From positions 186,001 through 250,000 of the forward strand of contig JAKTTT010000022.1 of the NCBI GenBank assembly GCA_030581615.1: a stretch of DNA of 64,000 nt, written 5' to 3'. Each line of letters starts with the position of its first letter. Within the stretch, counting starts at the first letter, position 1. Made by a program: the position numbers and the translations under genes. Shown here one piece after another: positions 55,701-64,000 of the stretch. This stretch comes from Alloascoidea africana. Taxonomy: Eukaryota > Ascomycota > Alloascoideomycetes > Alloascoideales > Alloascoideaceae. The notes under the pieces were generated by a model. It had not been told where the DNA came from. It saw nothing but the letters and a program-made list of their open reading frames with translations, and searched no databases.

Positions 55701-56839
55701 ATACAGCACAGTACAGTAGTCTTTTCTTCTATGACTTGAACAAGAGAGAAAAATCCTCTATTCAACCTCCTGGAATATACGGTGGTCGACAAACTGTTAA
55801 TGCCTTAGCAATGAGGAAAAGCTCAAATGATTTGGTAGTCGGTGGGAACTTTCAAACAGTTGGAAGTCTTCAATGTCCGTCGTTCTGTCTTTACTCTTTA
55901 GACTCAAAGCAATGGAACAATCCAGCCCAATCCACAGAGTTTACAGGAACAGTTAATGCAATGACTTTCCTAACACAAAACAAGTTGCTCCTTGTAGGAG
56001 ATATGACTACAGGTGGAAATCATAGTTACATCACGACATATAATTTCAAAAGTAAGTCTTTTACCCCAGCAACCACAATTTCAAAGGGTCTTCCTGGAGA
56101 AGTAACGAAATTTGTGCTTTCTGGTACTGATATTGATGATGGAGAAATGTATGTTATTGGGAAAGCTGATGGAGATAATTACCTTGCCGGTTGGAATGGA
56201 TCTTCTTGGAGCAGATACGATTCGGATTCAGGGTTAATTTCCGGCTCTACTTTTGACGATCTGGAGTTGCTAGAGATAAGCTCTACCAGCTCTTCAAGTG
56301 CATCTGCCTCGGAGTCTTCCACTATTGAAGGACAGGGCAAAGCCGTTGCCACGGGTTCTACTTCAAATTCAAACTCGGCCTCCAGCTCTGCTCTTGAAGA
56401 ACACAGCCAAGTCCTACTTGTTTCCGGAAACCTTAGATTTGAAAAGTACGGCAACGTCTCCACTGCCTTTTTCGATGGCAAGGAATGGACACCTTACATT
56501 ATCACCTCTATTGAAAATTCAACCAATTCAAACGTGTCTCCAGGCTCTCTAAACATCATGTTCAATACCAAAAACACAAAGACGTTAAGTGATTTACTGT
56601 CTGGTGCAGGTCACATGAAGAAAGGATTTGTTGTTTTGATTTGTCTCGCAATATCCCTAGCGCTTATGTTCCTCATCATTGCCGCTGGAGCTCTTTGGTC
56701 CAGATTCGCTAAACAGCGGAGTGGTTACAGACCTATGCAAAGCCGAATATCAGAGCAGGCTATGACGGATACCGTACCACCAGATACGCTTTTCGAAGGT
56801 CTTGAGAATTATGGTGCAAGACATGAAAAATCCTATTGA
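52766..56839 (+). CDS. RAX2: Rax2, bud-site selection membrane glycoprotein
   Basis: Rax2 is a large single-pass membrane protein marking division sites for bipolar budding or polarity. 1,357 aa from ATG 52766 (MAGFSLQHM). A signal peptide covers about residues 1-34 (hydrophobic core WVLLNALILSLPGHGALA). The lumenal region has many N-x-S/T sites and Kelch/propeller-like repeats with the recurring GGxF and xVGGNF motif (LYLAGNFSQIG, FGGEFQKLG, LVSGKFD, VGGNFMA, VVGGNFQTVG). Near the C-terminus a Ser-rich stretch is followed by one transmembrane segment (about 1,291-1,314, ICLAISLALMFLIIAAGALW) and a short cytosolic tail containing GYRPMQ. Codon choice is GC-rich in the first about 1.5 kb and AT-rich after about 54.6 kb. 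Confidence 0.95.
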   Translation: MAGFSLQHMPFFHFWVLLNALILSLPGHGALALTIAEVEQPAVDLESFGDLFLVGDFDGASVYKYQGQQNFTYTTNPDASTDDIILKFNDTDILSSLGASDGIISAVCQIDTTLYLAGNFSQIGNVKDLPSLAKLDLASDNLQVESLVPESQTGLLDIDTVSAIYCDSADNLVYVGGSLKFNTSYAAVVYNVSGKALQSLDFKGFGRASKIYSISKYSSDNVNSIVFGGEFQKLGNNTLLQMSSPEYESFLKNQTKSNNTISAYQQLISLNPAQIAITSGTGGDNLNCPLESSWTLPDTGAGTWTATLPYAFTPSKIRIYNLPSSANGNGAKSFRLTVFPLNGIMNLTYINIETGEKVRCDEYCPLYDAATLASAASNLADENEDTYKSDILGWSEDYQEFGFVNNISMYSFQIYVTDYYGSAAGLSGVELFQTSIVTYANQTYNQLPSCFDGKATVGASSSSNSDWYSPTLDSDGSSATYIALDVPVSNGVPQAEAAMTFKPNITANGNYTIYLYTPGCSNDGTCDYRGQVDLSMTTKDGEYANFTQSLFQVNDEVKYDTLYSGYISADDENQPEVKISVKGTALGKNDGMIKFVADKLVAILESLDSSANVTNSTSDESSLEQDDESTKYVSGQVVLNGLFEYNRENFTKWAGNDSFAPIGNSSLNQVFSGLEKVSVKGLDTFENDDSNMLLVSGKFDHPAYGSGLLKLDKVGNDEGYRCITGDLSSVKAFGVNGFVNHTLLINNSLILTGDFSDTKNTSGTSLKNVVAYNIEDDSWSRFTDGINNTGAIISPFILNSDNFLIFSSGAGNVSDIWAVGEAKFLSAMAANGNQSHAGLNARFSSYLVNSANNFTVYNGQLNYQDVESSGILKVSAGVNSLNIQTPVNFVASSNSSNGTSTTHAFYAGWYLNSTMAIIGGDFTAQNSDKEYENVLVISNDGYFGINSVSFSNTSVVKALYAKDEILFVGGNFMAAFDGDTAQYSSLFFYDLNKREKSSIQPPGIYGGRQTVNALAMRKSSNDLVVGGNFQTVGSLQCPSFCLYSLDSKQWNNPAQSTEFTGTVNAMTFLTQNKLLLVGDMTTGGNHSYITTYNFKSKSFTPATTISKGLPGEVTKFVLSGTDIDDGEMYVIGKADGDNYLAGWNGSSWSRYDSDSGLISGSTFDDLELLEISSTSSSSASASESSTIEGQGKAVATGSTSNSNSASSSALEEHSQVLLVSGNLRFEKYGNVSTAFFDGKEWTPYIITSIENSTNSNVSPGSLNIMFNTKNTKTLSDLLSGAGHMKKGFVVLICLAISLALMFLIIAAGALWSRFAKQRSGYRPMQSRISEQAMTDTVPPDTLFEGLENYGARHEKSY

Positions 56840-57624
56840 TTGCTTTTTTTTTTTACTCTTCAGTTGTCTATTATGCGCCATTTTTTTTTTTTTTTTTGCA
56901 TAAAACTCCCTTTATAATAATGACTTGAATTCATGCTCACGATCAGAATTGTTAAAGACGGACACCAGTTTTTAATTGCCTAATTATCATGATAATTGAT
57001 ATCGACTGACTGCATTTTTTGGTGTTTTTAATGGTCTTCTCAGATCATAGGCATTCATTTTCTTATGTTTTATTTTCCTATTTCTTTCTCTTTCGTTTTC
57101 TATACTGTCATATCCATCCAAATCGTATTTGTGCTTTCTTTTTATTTCATTGTCCTTTTTGTTTGAGTTCTTTTTATTTCTCATCCTGTTGTTGATTAGT
57201 AGGCCTAAAGCTTAGCTTCATGCATTTTGTTTTTGTTATTATTCTGGAGATATTTATACAACAATGCGATAAGAGGAAGAAACCAGTGCGTGAAAAAATT
57301 TAAAAAAAAATAGACTACAAATTGTATCTCTTTAGATGTTTGAATTTTTACATTCAATTGTTCTCTTCCTCTTATTATTAATTCTATACTGAAATTGTTT
57401 ATTTTTTGAGAAGAAATTGAAGATTCTTCAAGTGATGTAAAAGTCTTAAAAATTTGGGGAAATGTTTATCAAAACCATGCGCAAATTATATCAATTGAAT
57501 TGGTTAAGTTAATGCTGATACTATCATAGAAAAAAAAAATGTGTACAATCCTCATCATTGAATAGATAAAACCATAAAAATAAAACATGTTAAACATTGT
57601 AAAATAACTTGAGATTGACAAAAA
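56840..57624. other. AT-rich region between RAX2 and INH1
   Basis: 3' flanks of both genes, with T runs just after RAX2. It may hold one small spliced minus-strand gene (annotated separately). Nothing else is supported. Confidence 0.4.
56987..57185 (-). CDS. Possible last exon of a small spliced gene
   Basis: A minus-strand frame encodes about 65 highly basic, polar residues (rich in K, N, R, E). It is preceded by a textbook branch site and acceptor, TACTAAT (57195-57201) then CAACAACAG (ending 57186). An unrelated frame of about 80 codons lies just upstream on the same strand without an ATG. I could not build a complete gene with a start codon and donor. Purine-rich composition alone can give such frames, so the call is weak. 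Confidence 0.25.
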
Positions 57625-57951
57625 TCATGTTCTTCCAGCCTCCTTTAACTTTGGCTCGACATTTTCATCTTGTTCCTTTGTCTTACGCAAAGAATCCTTC
57701 AAACTGGCCAATTTATCCTGTTCCCGTCGTCTCACGTAATAATCCTCTTTGGCCTTTTCCATTCTGTTAAAAGAGTCGTTATTCTGCTCACTACGGTATG
57801 CACCTGTAGATCCCTCGCTGTAATGTCTAGTTGATGAAATGGCTTTTGCAGCTCTTGGGAGTAGAATCCTACTTGAGCCTACTAGCAGAGAAGCCGACAC
57901 GGTAGATGCGAGAAGTGGCTTTGTGGATGAAAGAATAAGAGATGTATTCAT
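57625..57951 (-). CDS. INH1: Mitochondrial F1Fo-ATPase inhibitor IF1
   Basis: IF1 proteins block ATP hydrolysis by F1 when the proton gradient collapses. 108 aa. Residues 1-about 43 are a presequence rich in Ser, Leu and Arg without acids. The mature part begins near YSEGSTGAYRS, matching yeast Inh1 (YSEGSTG). The inhibitory helix SFNRMEKAKEDYYVRRREQDKL corresponds to yeast SFVKRERATEDFFVRQREKEQL. A charged coiled-coil tail follows. It could equally be the Stf1 paralogue, but the YSEGSTG match favours Inh1. Confidence 0.92.
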   Translation of the reverse strand: MNTSLILSSTKPLLASTVSASLLVGSSRILLPRAAKAISSTRHYSEGSTGAYRSEQNNDSFNRMEKAKEDYYVRRREQDKLASLKDSLRKTKEQDENVEPKLKEAGRT

Positions 57952-58800
57952 TCTTTAGAGTGTGTTAATGCAGTAATAGATTGTTAATGCGTTCGTTTGC
58001 TTGTTTGAATGTAGATAATTGTTGATCTTGATAATTGATTTGGAAATAACAGTCGTTTAAATAGGCAAGCCCTTAATTGAACATGTTGATCCAAACAGAG
58101 AAGTATCAAGGCCACAAACGGAGAGAAGCACAATGTTCGAGAATCATGTCATTGGTGACGGTGTGTTTGTGTGGGGAGCTGTGGATGGTCACTGCCATAA
58201 TCATCTCGTCATGGCGATGATGGTGATGATCATCATCAATATCAGGCCAACCTTTAGTGTCTCCATTCTCTCGATTGTTCCAAGACACAATTCTTCTTCG
58301 GAGTACCATACCCCCTCTTTCAATTCATGGGGAAAGGGTTTGTGGAGAGTTACTTGATCGATTTCGGTGTTGGGAGAGAATACAGACGCAATTAAAACAT
58401 CTCGAATCGTACCATGATGGCCAACTCCACGAACAAACAAACGGCGGACTCCAGCAAATTAAGTCGGTCTTCCGATGACAGAAAGCAGATTGAATTGAGT
58501 TGTCTCTGATGACGGAGATTTAATGGTCTGACCGTCATCATACCAATGCATCAGATATCTCGCATTTCTTGATAGTGATCACCCACAATCCAGTTTCTCA
58601 ATTGCAACAATAGCTTTACTTCACTTTTACCTTCATCTTAAACACACTTGGAACTACTGGCTAATAATAATTACACATAAATACATAACTTAAGGCACCA
58701 AAACTGAAATATGTAACAAAAAAACAAAACAGAACAAAAAACTAAGCAATCGGTCAAAAAAAAACAAGGTTTCTTCTCACCTTTTTCTTTTCAGACACGT
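57952..58800. other. Region between INH1 start and PTA1 end
   Basis: INH1 promoter plus PTA1 3' flank. Overlapping open frames lie at 58106-58440 on both strands, none matching a family I know. They are noted under rejected items. Confidence 0.4.
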
Positions 58801-61173
58801 TTAATAATCTCCTGATGGTCTATGCTTTTTCAGAATTGGAAGACAGGACGGTGCAACTTCTTTGTGATTCTTGTAGAGATCCTCCACGACATTAAGGCAA
58901 ATGTCTCGAACAGGTGGTCTATACAAGATTAAAAACTTTAGAGCTTTAAAGCCAACATCGAATCGACCTGGATCTAGACATAATGATTTTAACTTTGAGA
59001 TCAGAAACCCATCGAGCTCCGGTAAATCGCTTAGTAGTCGAATAAATGATTTCCAATCGGTGGTTTCAAGAAAAGGAATCAATGTATCAAGAACTCTGTA
59101 TGCCCAGTAGTAGTATATGGAATTTGCTTTAGGTAAAGGGGAACCGTTTTCTTTTTTTGTTGCTGAAGCTCCGTTTCCATTTGCTTCTAAAGTCCCTTTT
59201 CCTTCAGCTTTCTTAGATTCTTCATCTTCTTCTCTGCCAACATATTCATTATACCATTCTTCATTTAGCCAGGTAACAACTACATCTATCCGTCCTCTAA
59301 AATCTTGAGTGAAGAACCCAAATAAAGCTTCGCGGGCAAGATTACTCAATTTTTCAGAATCTCCGTCCTCAAGACTACCCAATCCTCCTTCGATTCCTCT
59401 CGTGATAAGCCTTGTAAACAGAACGACCCATGACTCTTTAGTCCATTCGCTTATAGACACACCGAATAACCCTTTCATCCCTTCTTCATTGGAGAGAGAA
59501 TTACTGCCTACCGCATCGGTCGAGAAACTATAACTAAGGGATGAGATTTCTTTAGGATTAAGTTCGGCCAGTTTGAAAAACCTGGCAATAATCTTTACCA
59601 TTTGAGATTTTGTTTCTTCTGTTGTTAGTAGATTTGGTGCTGGCAAATTGAAATCGGCGGATACAAGGTATTTTTCCTCGTCGTCATCTTCGTCATCTTC
59701 TTCGTCATCATCATCTCCATCATCTGCATATTCAAGTTTATCGTCATTAGATTTCCCATTACTGTTTGTTGCACCATTGGAATGGTAAGAAGTGCTTGTT
59801 GATAGCGTATCTGGATCATAATCGTCGTCATCATCTGATGTTTGGGCCTCTTTCGAGCTTGGATTTCTAGAAAGAATGCTATTATATCTTTTCATAACAA
59901 TTTCAAGAGCCGAGGTCAGTCTTTGAGTATCGGCAGCGGCAAGGCCGGTTAAAGCAATATTCACAAGAATTTCATGAGGTATTGACGATACATCAAATTC
60001 AGCCAGTTGATCATTAGGACTGATAAGCGTAAAAAGAGAGGAATATGAAACATCTCCCGGAGGTAGCGTGGTAGAAGGATTGAAAAACGTTGTTTCTGGA
60101 GGAGGCACAGGGGTTGAATCTCGAACCACTGGGGTAGCTGGTCGATGCCGTTTAAGAACAGGTTCTGAGTCGCTTGTTGAGAGAAGCCCGCGTTTCTTGG
60201 ATTCTTCAGCCCTACGGGCCAAATTCTGAGCGTATCGATGGATTCTAGAAACGTAAGCAGTTGCGAGGTTGTTTCGAAGAATGTGGTTGAAAAATATCCG
60301 TAATGTTTTTTCAATAAATTTTGTTTCCATATTTTTGCGTAATATTGAGTTTTCTGGTGTTAGGCCGGGGGTCACAACAACAACTTGGGCATTCGTGATG
60401 TCAAATGCTAAAACAGTATTCATGACTTTGGGAACTATGCTTGGTCTTCGTTTTAGGATTGGAATTAAGCAGTTAAGAATTGCAGTGATGATAGCAGAAG
60501 GTTGAAGTCTTTTATCGAGAAACACGTTAAGTAGTCTGTCTAGAAGACCCTGAGCTTCTGATTCTAGCACACTCTTTAATAAAGGATGATCAGAGGGGAC
60601 AAGGGCCATCGAAATGTCTGAAGAATCGAGCAGCCGAGGGTCCCTATTGCCAAACAACTGGACGATAACAACGGATTGGATGAACTTAATGGCGGCTAGT
60701 CGCACCCCAGTGCAAACACGCGTTACATTGCCACCCTCGCCATATTCTTTTTCTTCGGAGAGAGGGAGGAGTTTGTCCTTGAGAGCAACTAGCTTTTCCC
60801 ACGTCTCTGAATCCTTCTCATTATACAATATATGAGTAAACACCAAGGGATAGACCAAAGCAGAAGCGCTGATCAAATGTTTCAACACGACTGTGTCGGG
60901 CTCGGTCTCCAACAACTGCAATATTGTAGGGATGGCATTAATAGCCATTGACGTCCTCTCGTCCTCTTCGATCCCATCAGCTGTAAAACTGTCCATAATG
61001 AATTGGGAACACCATCTCCTAACTGGTAACTGCTCCTTAGCTTGTACCGCGACTGGCAATAGATCTCTCAGGATTGTCGGATAGAGTGAATGGTCTGCTT
61101 CGGCATAACTACGTGCCAGGTTAAGTTTACTCAGAGGAAAGCCCGTATTGGAGCTATCAGCATCACCAGTCAT
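58801..61173 (-). CDS. PTA1: Pta1/symplekin, pre-mRNA 3'-end processing scaffold
   Basis: Pta1 is the symplekin-like scaffold of the cleavage and polyadenylation factor. It binds Ssu72 and other subunits and links 3' processing to transcription and snoRNA termination. 790 aa from ATG 61173 (MTGDADSSNTG). The N-terminal half is helical HEAT-like repeat sequence (RRWCSQFIMDSF, AINAIPTILQLL, ITAILNCLIPILKRRPS). The middle has a long acidic low-complexity insert (about residues 485-535). The C-terminal helical region is symplekin-like and ends LPILKKHRPSGDY. An upstream ATG at 61329 would add 52 residues that do not fit the family and overlap the Reb1-type site. Confidence 0.9.
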   Translation of the reverse strand: MTGDADSSNTGFPLSKLNLARSYAEADHSLYPTILRDLLPVAVQAKEQLPVRRWCSQFIMDSFTADGIEEDERTSMAINAIPTILQLLETEPDTVVLKHLISASALVYPLVFTHILYNEKDSETWEKLVALKDKLLPLSEEKEYGEGGNVTRVCTGVRLAAIKFIQSVVIVQLFGNRDPRLLDSSDISMALVPSDHPLLKSVLESEAQGLLDRLLNVFLDKRLQPSAIITAILNCLIPILKRRPSIVPKVMNTVLAFDITNAQVVVVTPGLTPENSILRKNMETKFIEKTLRIFFNHILRNNLATAYVSRIHRYAQNLARRAEESKKRGLLSTSDSEPVLKRHRPATPVVRDSTPVPPPETTFFNPSTTLPPGDVSYSSLFTLISPNDQLAEFDVSSIPHEILVNIALTGLAAADTQRLTSALEIVMKRYNSILSRNPSSKEAQTSDDDDDYDPDTLSTSTSYHSNGATNSNGKSNDDKLEYADDGDDDDEEDDEDDDEEKYLVSADFNLPAPNLLTTEETKSQMVKIIARFFKLAELNPKEISSLSYSFSTDAVGSNSLSNEEGMKGLFGVSISEWTKESWVVLFTRLITRGIEGGLGSLEDGDSEKLSNLAREALFGFFTQDFRGRIDVVVTWLNEEWYNEYVGREEDEESKKAEGKGTLEANGNGASATKKENGSPLPKANSIYYYWAYRVLDTLIPFLETTDWKSFIRLLSDLPELDGFLISKLKSLCLDPGRFDVGFKALKFLILYRPPVRDICLNVVEDLYKNHKEVAPSCLPILKKHRPSGDY

Positions 61174-62039
61174 CACTATATAGGAAGGGCGGGCCAGTAT
61201 GGCTTCTGTGACATGGAGGAAGAGAAGAGAAGGGGAGGTTTGAGTGAAATTGTGAAGGGCAAAACAGAACAAAAAGTGTGTTACCCGGACAACAGTGCTT
61301 GGGCCATGGTAGAAGGGCATAACTGTCATGTAGTATTGGACATAGAGTGACTTTCAATAGTTGACAATACTCTGCAGATGAGAATCCCACTAGAGTCTGA
61401 GGCCTGACATTTCAATGGGTAGAGCTTTTCGGTTGATTCGATGATAAATTGAAGAATTTAAAGACACACAGGGTGTTTTTGTGTGAGAGTAGAGATGAAT
61501 CTATTTGCAATTGGAAGAGGCAGGTTGTGGTTGGCTATTGAGGTCACAAAAGAGTGTCCAAAGAGAGAAAGCACAATCTCATTTTTGAATATTCCTGAAG
61601 CGATTTAGTGATCCGATGAAAACCGATCCTACTATATAGAGTGAGGGCAAAGTTTTTTTCATTAAATCTGAAGAGTGAGAACTGATTCTGAGCTTGTGGT
61701 CCTAAACAGGAAGCACTTTCTCTTCATCCGCCTCCACAAAAATCGGTCTTTATAGACATAAAAAAGACTCTATAAATCTTTGTTTCTTGGGTTTTTACAA
61801 GCTGTAGAAATGCACACATTATGCTTGTCTTGTTGGTATGTGGCAGCACCACCCAGAGTTGACTGCTCTCTTTTGTCTCTGCTGAACAGCAGCAAAAGCA
61901 CATATAATAGATGGATGGGCTGATTGCCAATTATCTCCTGCTTCTCCTTCCTGCCTCTGATTCCGTCTCTGTTTCTGGTTTCTGCCTCCCCCTGATTTCC
62001 CGGCTTACAATTGGCTCTTGCTTTTGCTCCTCCAGTTAG
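61174..62039. other. Divergent promoter, PTA1 / TFS1
   Basis: About 0.87 kb containing one Reb1-type site near PTA1 and pyrimidine-rich sequence close to TFS1. No gene is seen. Confidence 0.5.
61281..61288 (+). promoter_or_regulatory. Reb1-type site TTACCCGG upstream of PTA1
   Basis: Exact octamer, 107 bp upstream of the PTA1 start. Confidence 0.6.
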
Positions 62040-63108
62040 ATGATGTTTGCCCGTCTAACCACAGGTGCGTCTTTGTATAGCGGTGTTGGTCGTTCGTTGC
62101 TGGCACGCACTGCGAGACAGGCAACTCTCAAAGCAGGGGTATCGACTCCCGTTTATTATAACTTTAGACCTTTGGTATGATGTCTTTTTTTTGGGGTTTT
62201 TCACTCTCGAAGTTCTTACTACTTTTGATCATACCCTTTTTATTGAATTAAGCTAGCTAGATCATGGTGTTAAAAGTGTACTCCTTTGACCTCAATAGAT
62301 TGAAGATCCCCTCCAACAAGGTACTGCTAAAGAGACTAACCCACAAGTCAGGTCACAATTAGTTCGTCCATAATTGATGCACTTAAGAAACATGAGATAG
62401 TCCCCGATGGTAAGTGATTTGAATTGATCCACAGTTGCTAACCCCTGCTAACTCTTTCTTATCTAGCACTCGAAAAAGTTAAACCAAAAGGGTAAGCTGA
62501 TTACGAAAATTTATCAAAAGATAATCCCCGACTACATAAATGTATTGACAAAATTCAGTCTTCTCTCGATTTCTTATGGGAAAAAAAAGGAAGTAACCTT
62601 GGGAAACACTTTGAAACCAGAGGATGCTCAAAATATCCCGGAAGTTTACTTTACACTAGATTCTGATGTTTTATCCGAGAATGATTCCTATACATTTGTC
62701 CTTACGGATTTGGATGCTCCTAGTCGGACAGATAAAAAATGGTCTGAATTTTGTCATTATATAGTGACAGGGTTGAAAATCAAGCCAGTTAGTGAAGCCA
62801 ATTCTGAATTAAAACAGGAAAGTGGTGCTGATGTTGCTTCTAACAGTATCAAGTTGGAGTTTGATAATGGCAAAACCTTGGTGGAGTATATGGGTCCTGG
62901 TCCACCTCCGAAAACGGGCAAGCACAGATATGTGTTTGTTCTGTTGAAAGAGCCCAGCACAAGCGCGAGTACGGATATTAAAGCACCCTCGGATAGACCT
63001 ACTTGGGGCACTGGAGTTCCATCTTCGGGGCTTACGGATTGGGCTTTGAAACATAATCTGTCGCCGATTGCTATTAACTTTTTTTATGCTCAAAATGAAC
63101 AACAGTGA
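62040..63108 (+). CDS. TFS1: PEBP family protein, Tfs1-like, four exons, with mitochondrial-like leader
   Basis: Phosphatidylethanolamine-binding protein family; yeast Tfs1 inhibits carboxypeptidase Y and the Ras GAP Ira2. Exons: 62040-62174, 62352-62409, 62467-62491, 62559-63108; 255 aa. Donors are GTATGA, GTAAGT, GTAAGC, and branch sites include GACTAAC and GCTAAC. Spliced, exons 2-4 read SSIIDALKKHEIVPD, ALEKVKPKG, LLSISYGKKKEVTLGNTL, as expected for the family. The PEBP core follows: VLTDLDAPSRTDKKWSEFCHYI, VEYMGPGPPPKTGKHRYVF, and a C-terminal INFFYAQNE. Exon 1 encodes about 45 residues rich in Arg, Leu and Ser without acids, a plausible mitochondrial presequence not found in yeast Tfs1. 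Exons 2-4 are firm; exon 1 is less certain. An alternative ATG at 62264 would need a 31-nt intron. Confidence 0.85.
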
Positions 63109-63634
63109 TTGTGCGTTTTCCTTGGCAAGATCAAACAACAATTGACAGTATTGTCTCTCATCCCTTATTATGAAGTAGTAATAGTAATAGCTAATGCATC
63201 GTCGTTTAATACATATATATGGCATAAAAAAAAAAAAAGAACCGATCTACTTTAACTTTTTCACTGATTATGAGCATAATTTGAAATTATTAGGATAGTT
63301 ATTGAACATTAAAGAGCAAATGAACTTTGTCCAAAAAAAGAAAAAAAAAGATATACATATGCAAGAAAAGGATTATATATGTTTTAGTGCTAAATCGAAA
63401 AAGGAATGCGCCGCCGGTGCCAGTAACAATGCCAAAAAGATCAATAACAAAAAATCAACATAGAAAAGAAAAAAAAAATCAAATCAAATCAGTAATGGTT
63501 TTCTTGTACACCTACATTATAGCGTCTGCTTTTCGTGTTTCACAATCCCCCTTTCGACGCTGAGAATTCCTCCCCAAAAAGAATATCTATGATTTGTTGT
63601 CATTTAAAAATCAAACACTTGAATCATTTGTTTT
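63109..63634. other. Convergent intergenic region after TFS1
   Basis: A/T-rich with several A runs. It holds the 3' flank of TFS1 and of the partial gene. No gene is seen. Confidence 0.45.
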
Positions 63635-64000
63635 TCAGTATGAGTTGTAAACTTCGTTTAATTCTGAAGGATAGGCGTGTAAGTAATTTGTAGAATTGGC
63701 AACTGGTCTTTCATAGTCTTCACCTAGTGAATGTAATCTCACATTCTGCATTTCTTGGGTTGGAGGTGGATGACGTGTTCGGTTACCATTCACTTCATCA
63801 GGTGAAGAAGAGGAGACACCACTGTCAAGTCTATTTTCCATGCCATTTTCGTTCTGGTGAAGTTTTGATCTGGAGGGATACAATTCCAACTGATCAGAAG
63901 ACTTGTTTCTGAGATCTGTGTTGGAATCCGTGTCATGATGAAGAGCATGATAATTCATCTCTGGCGTCACCCCAACCTGCTGCTGCTGAACATACTGCTG
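63635..64000 (-). CDS. 3' part of an unidentified gene, cut by the window edge
   Basis: The last 121 codons of a minus-strand gene that enters from beyond 64000. The visible C-terminus starts with a Gln-rich run (QQYVQQQQ), is polar and low in hydrophobics, and ends LNEVYNSY. It holds short motifs such as PPPTQEM and several SSS runs. It is probably a disordered tail; I cannot assign a family. Confidence 0.6.
   Translation of the reverse strand, partial: QQYVQQQQVGVTPEMNYHALHHDTDSNTDLRNKSSDQLELYPSRSKLHQNENGMENRLDSGVSSSSPDEVNGNRTRHPPPTQEMQNVRLHSLGEDYERPVANSTNYLHAYPSELNEVYNSY

Noticed and set aside
58106-58560. Overlapping open frames on both strands, one reading RRLFVRGVGHHGTIRDVLIA and one His/Asp-rich
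   Set aside because: The best minus-strand frame has an in-frame stop shortly upstream and no ATG or clear splice sites that would rescue it. Frames overlap on both strands and match no family I know. It lies in the INH1 promoter.
61174-61329. N-terminal extension of PTA1
   Set aside because: The added 52 residues are unlike Pta1 and would cover the Reb1-type site.

Overview
The window looks like nuclear chromosome from a budding yeast (Saccharomycotina) that keeps more introns than Saccharomyces. Genes are tightly packed and most are clear orthologues of S. cerevisiae genes (RVS161, NCL1, HRD1, RFT1, PIM1, TRS85, FRA1, RFA1, RAX2, INH1, PTA1, TFS1, DFM1, RRN10). Introns are short (about 55-180 nt), with GTATGT/GTAAGT/GTGAGT-type donors and TACTAAC/CTAAC-type branch points, and they cluster at gene 5' ends. 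CUG falls at conserved leucines in the Lon protease, so the CTG-Ser clade is unlikely. I see no transposon, rRNA, tRNA or CRISPR array.

Layout. 0.6-22.5 kb is a single giant spliced gene: an N-terminal membrane anchor, about 6,500 residues of low-complexity, Ser/Pro-rich, internally repeated sequence, and a C-terminal TPR domain. The predicted product is about 7,200 residues, and I cannot match it to a described yeast protein. 22.9-27.4 kb holds a Derlin (DFM1) and a USP-type deubiquitinase with a C-terminal CaaX box, both on the minus strand. 28.3-37.5 kb holds RVS161, an F-box protein, a coiled-coil protein, RRN10 and NCL1. 37.9-47.4 kb holds HRD1, RFT1, PIM1 and TRS85. 48.0-56.8 kb holds FRA1, RFA1 and RAX2. 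57.6-64 kb holds INH1, PTA1, TFS1 and the 3' part of an unidentified gene.

Themes. ER quality control is represented by HRD1, a Derlin with a Cdc48-binding SHP box, RFT1 and possibly the prenylated deubiquitinase. Mitochondrial functions are represented by PIM1, INH1 and putative presequences on TFS1 and FRA1. Several intergenic regions carry an exact Reb1-type site (TTACCCGG), and RFA1 has an MCB box just upstream. The strongest candidate for something undescribed is the giant anchor-linker-TPR protein. It carries about 30 LPxSP motifs, three families of internal repeats and two introns hidden in frame. Other oddities are a Met in place of the fourth zinc-ligand Cys in Rfa1, a CaaX box on the deubiquitinase, a short-tailed HRD1 and a multi-exon TFS1 with a mitochondrial-like leader.
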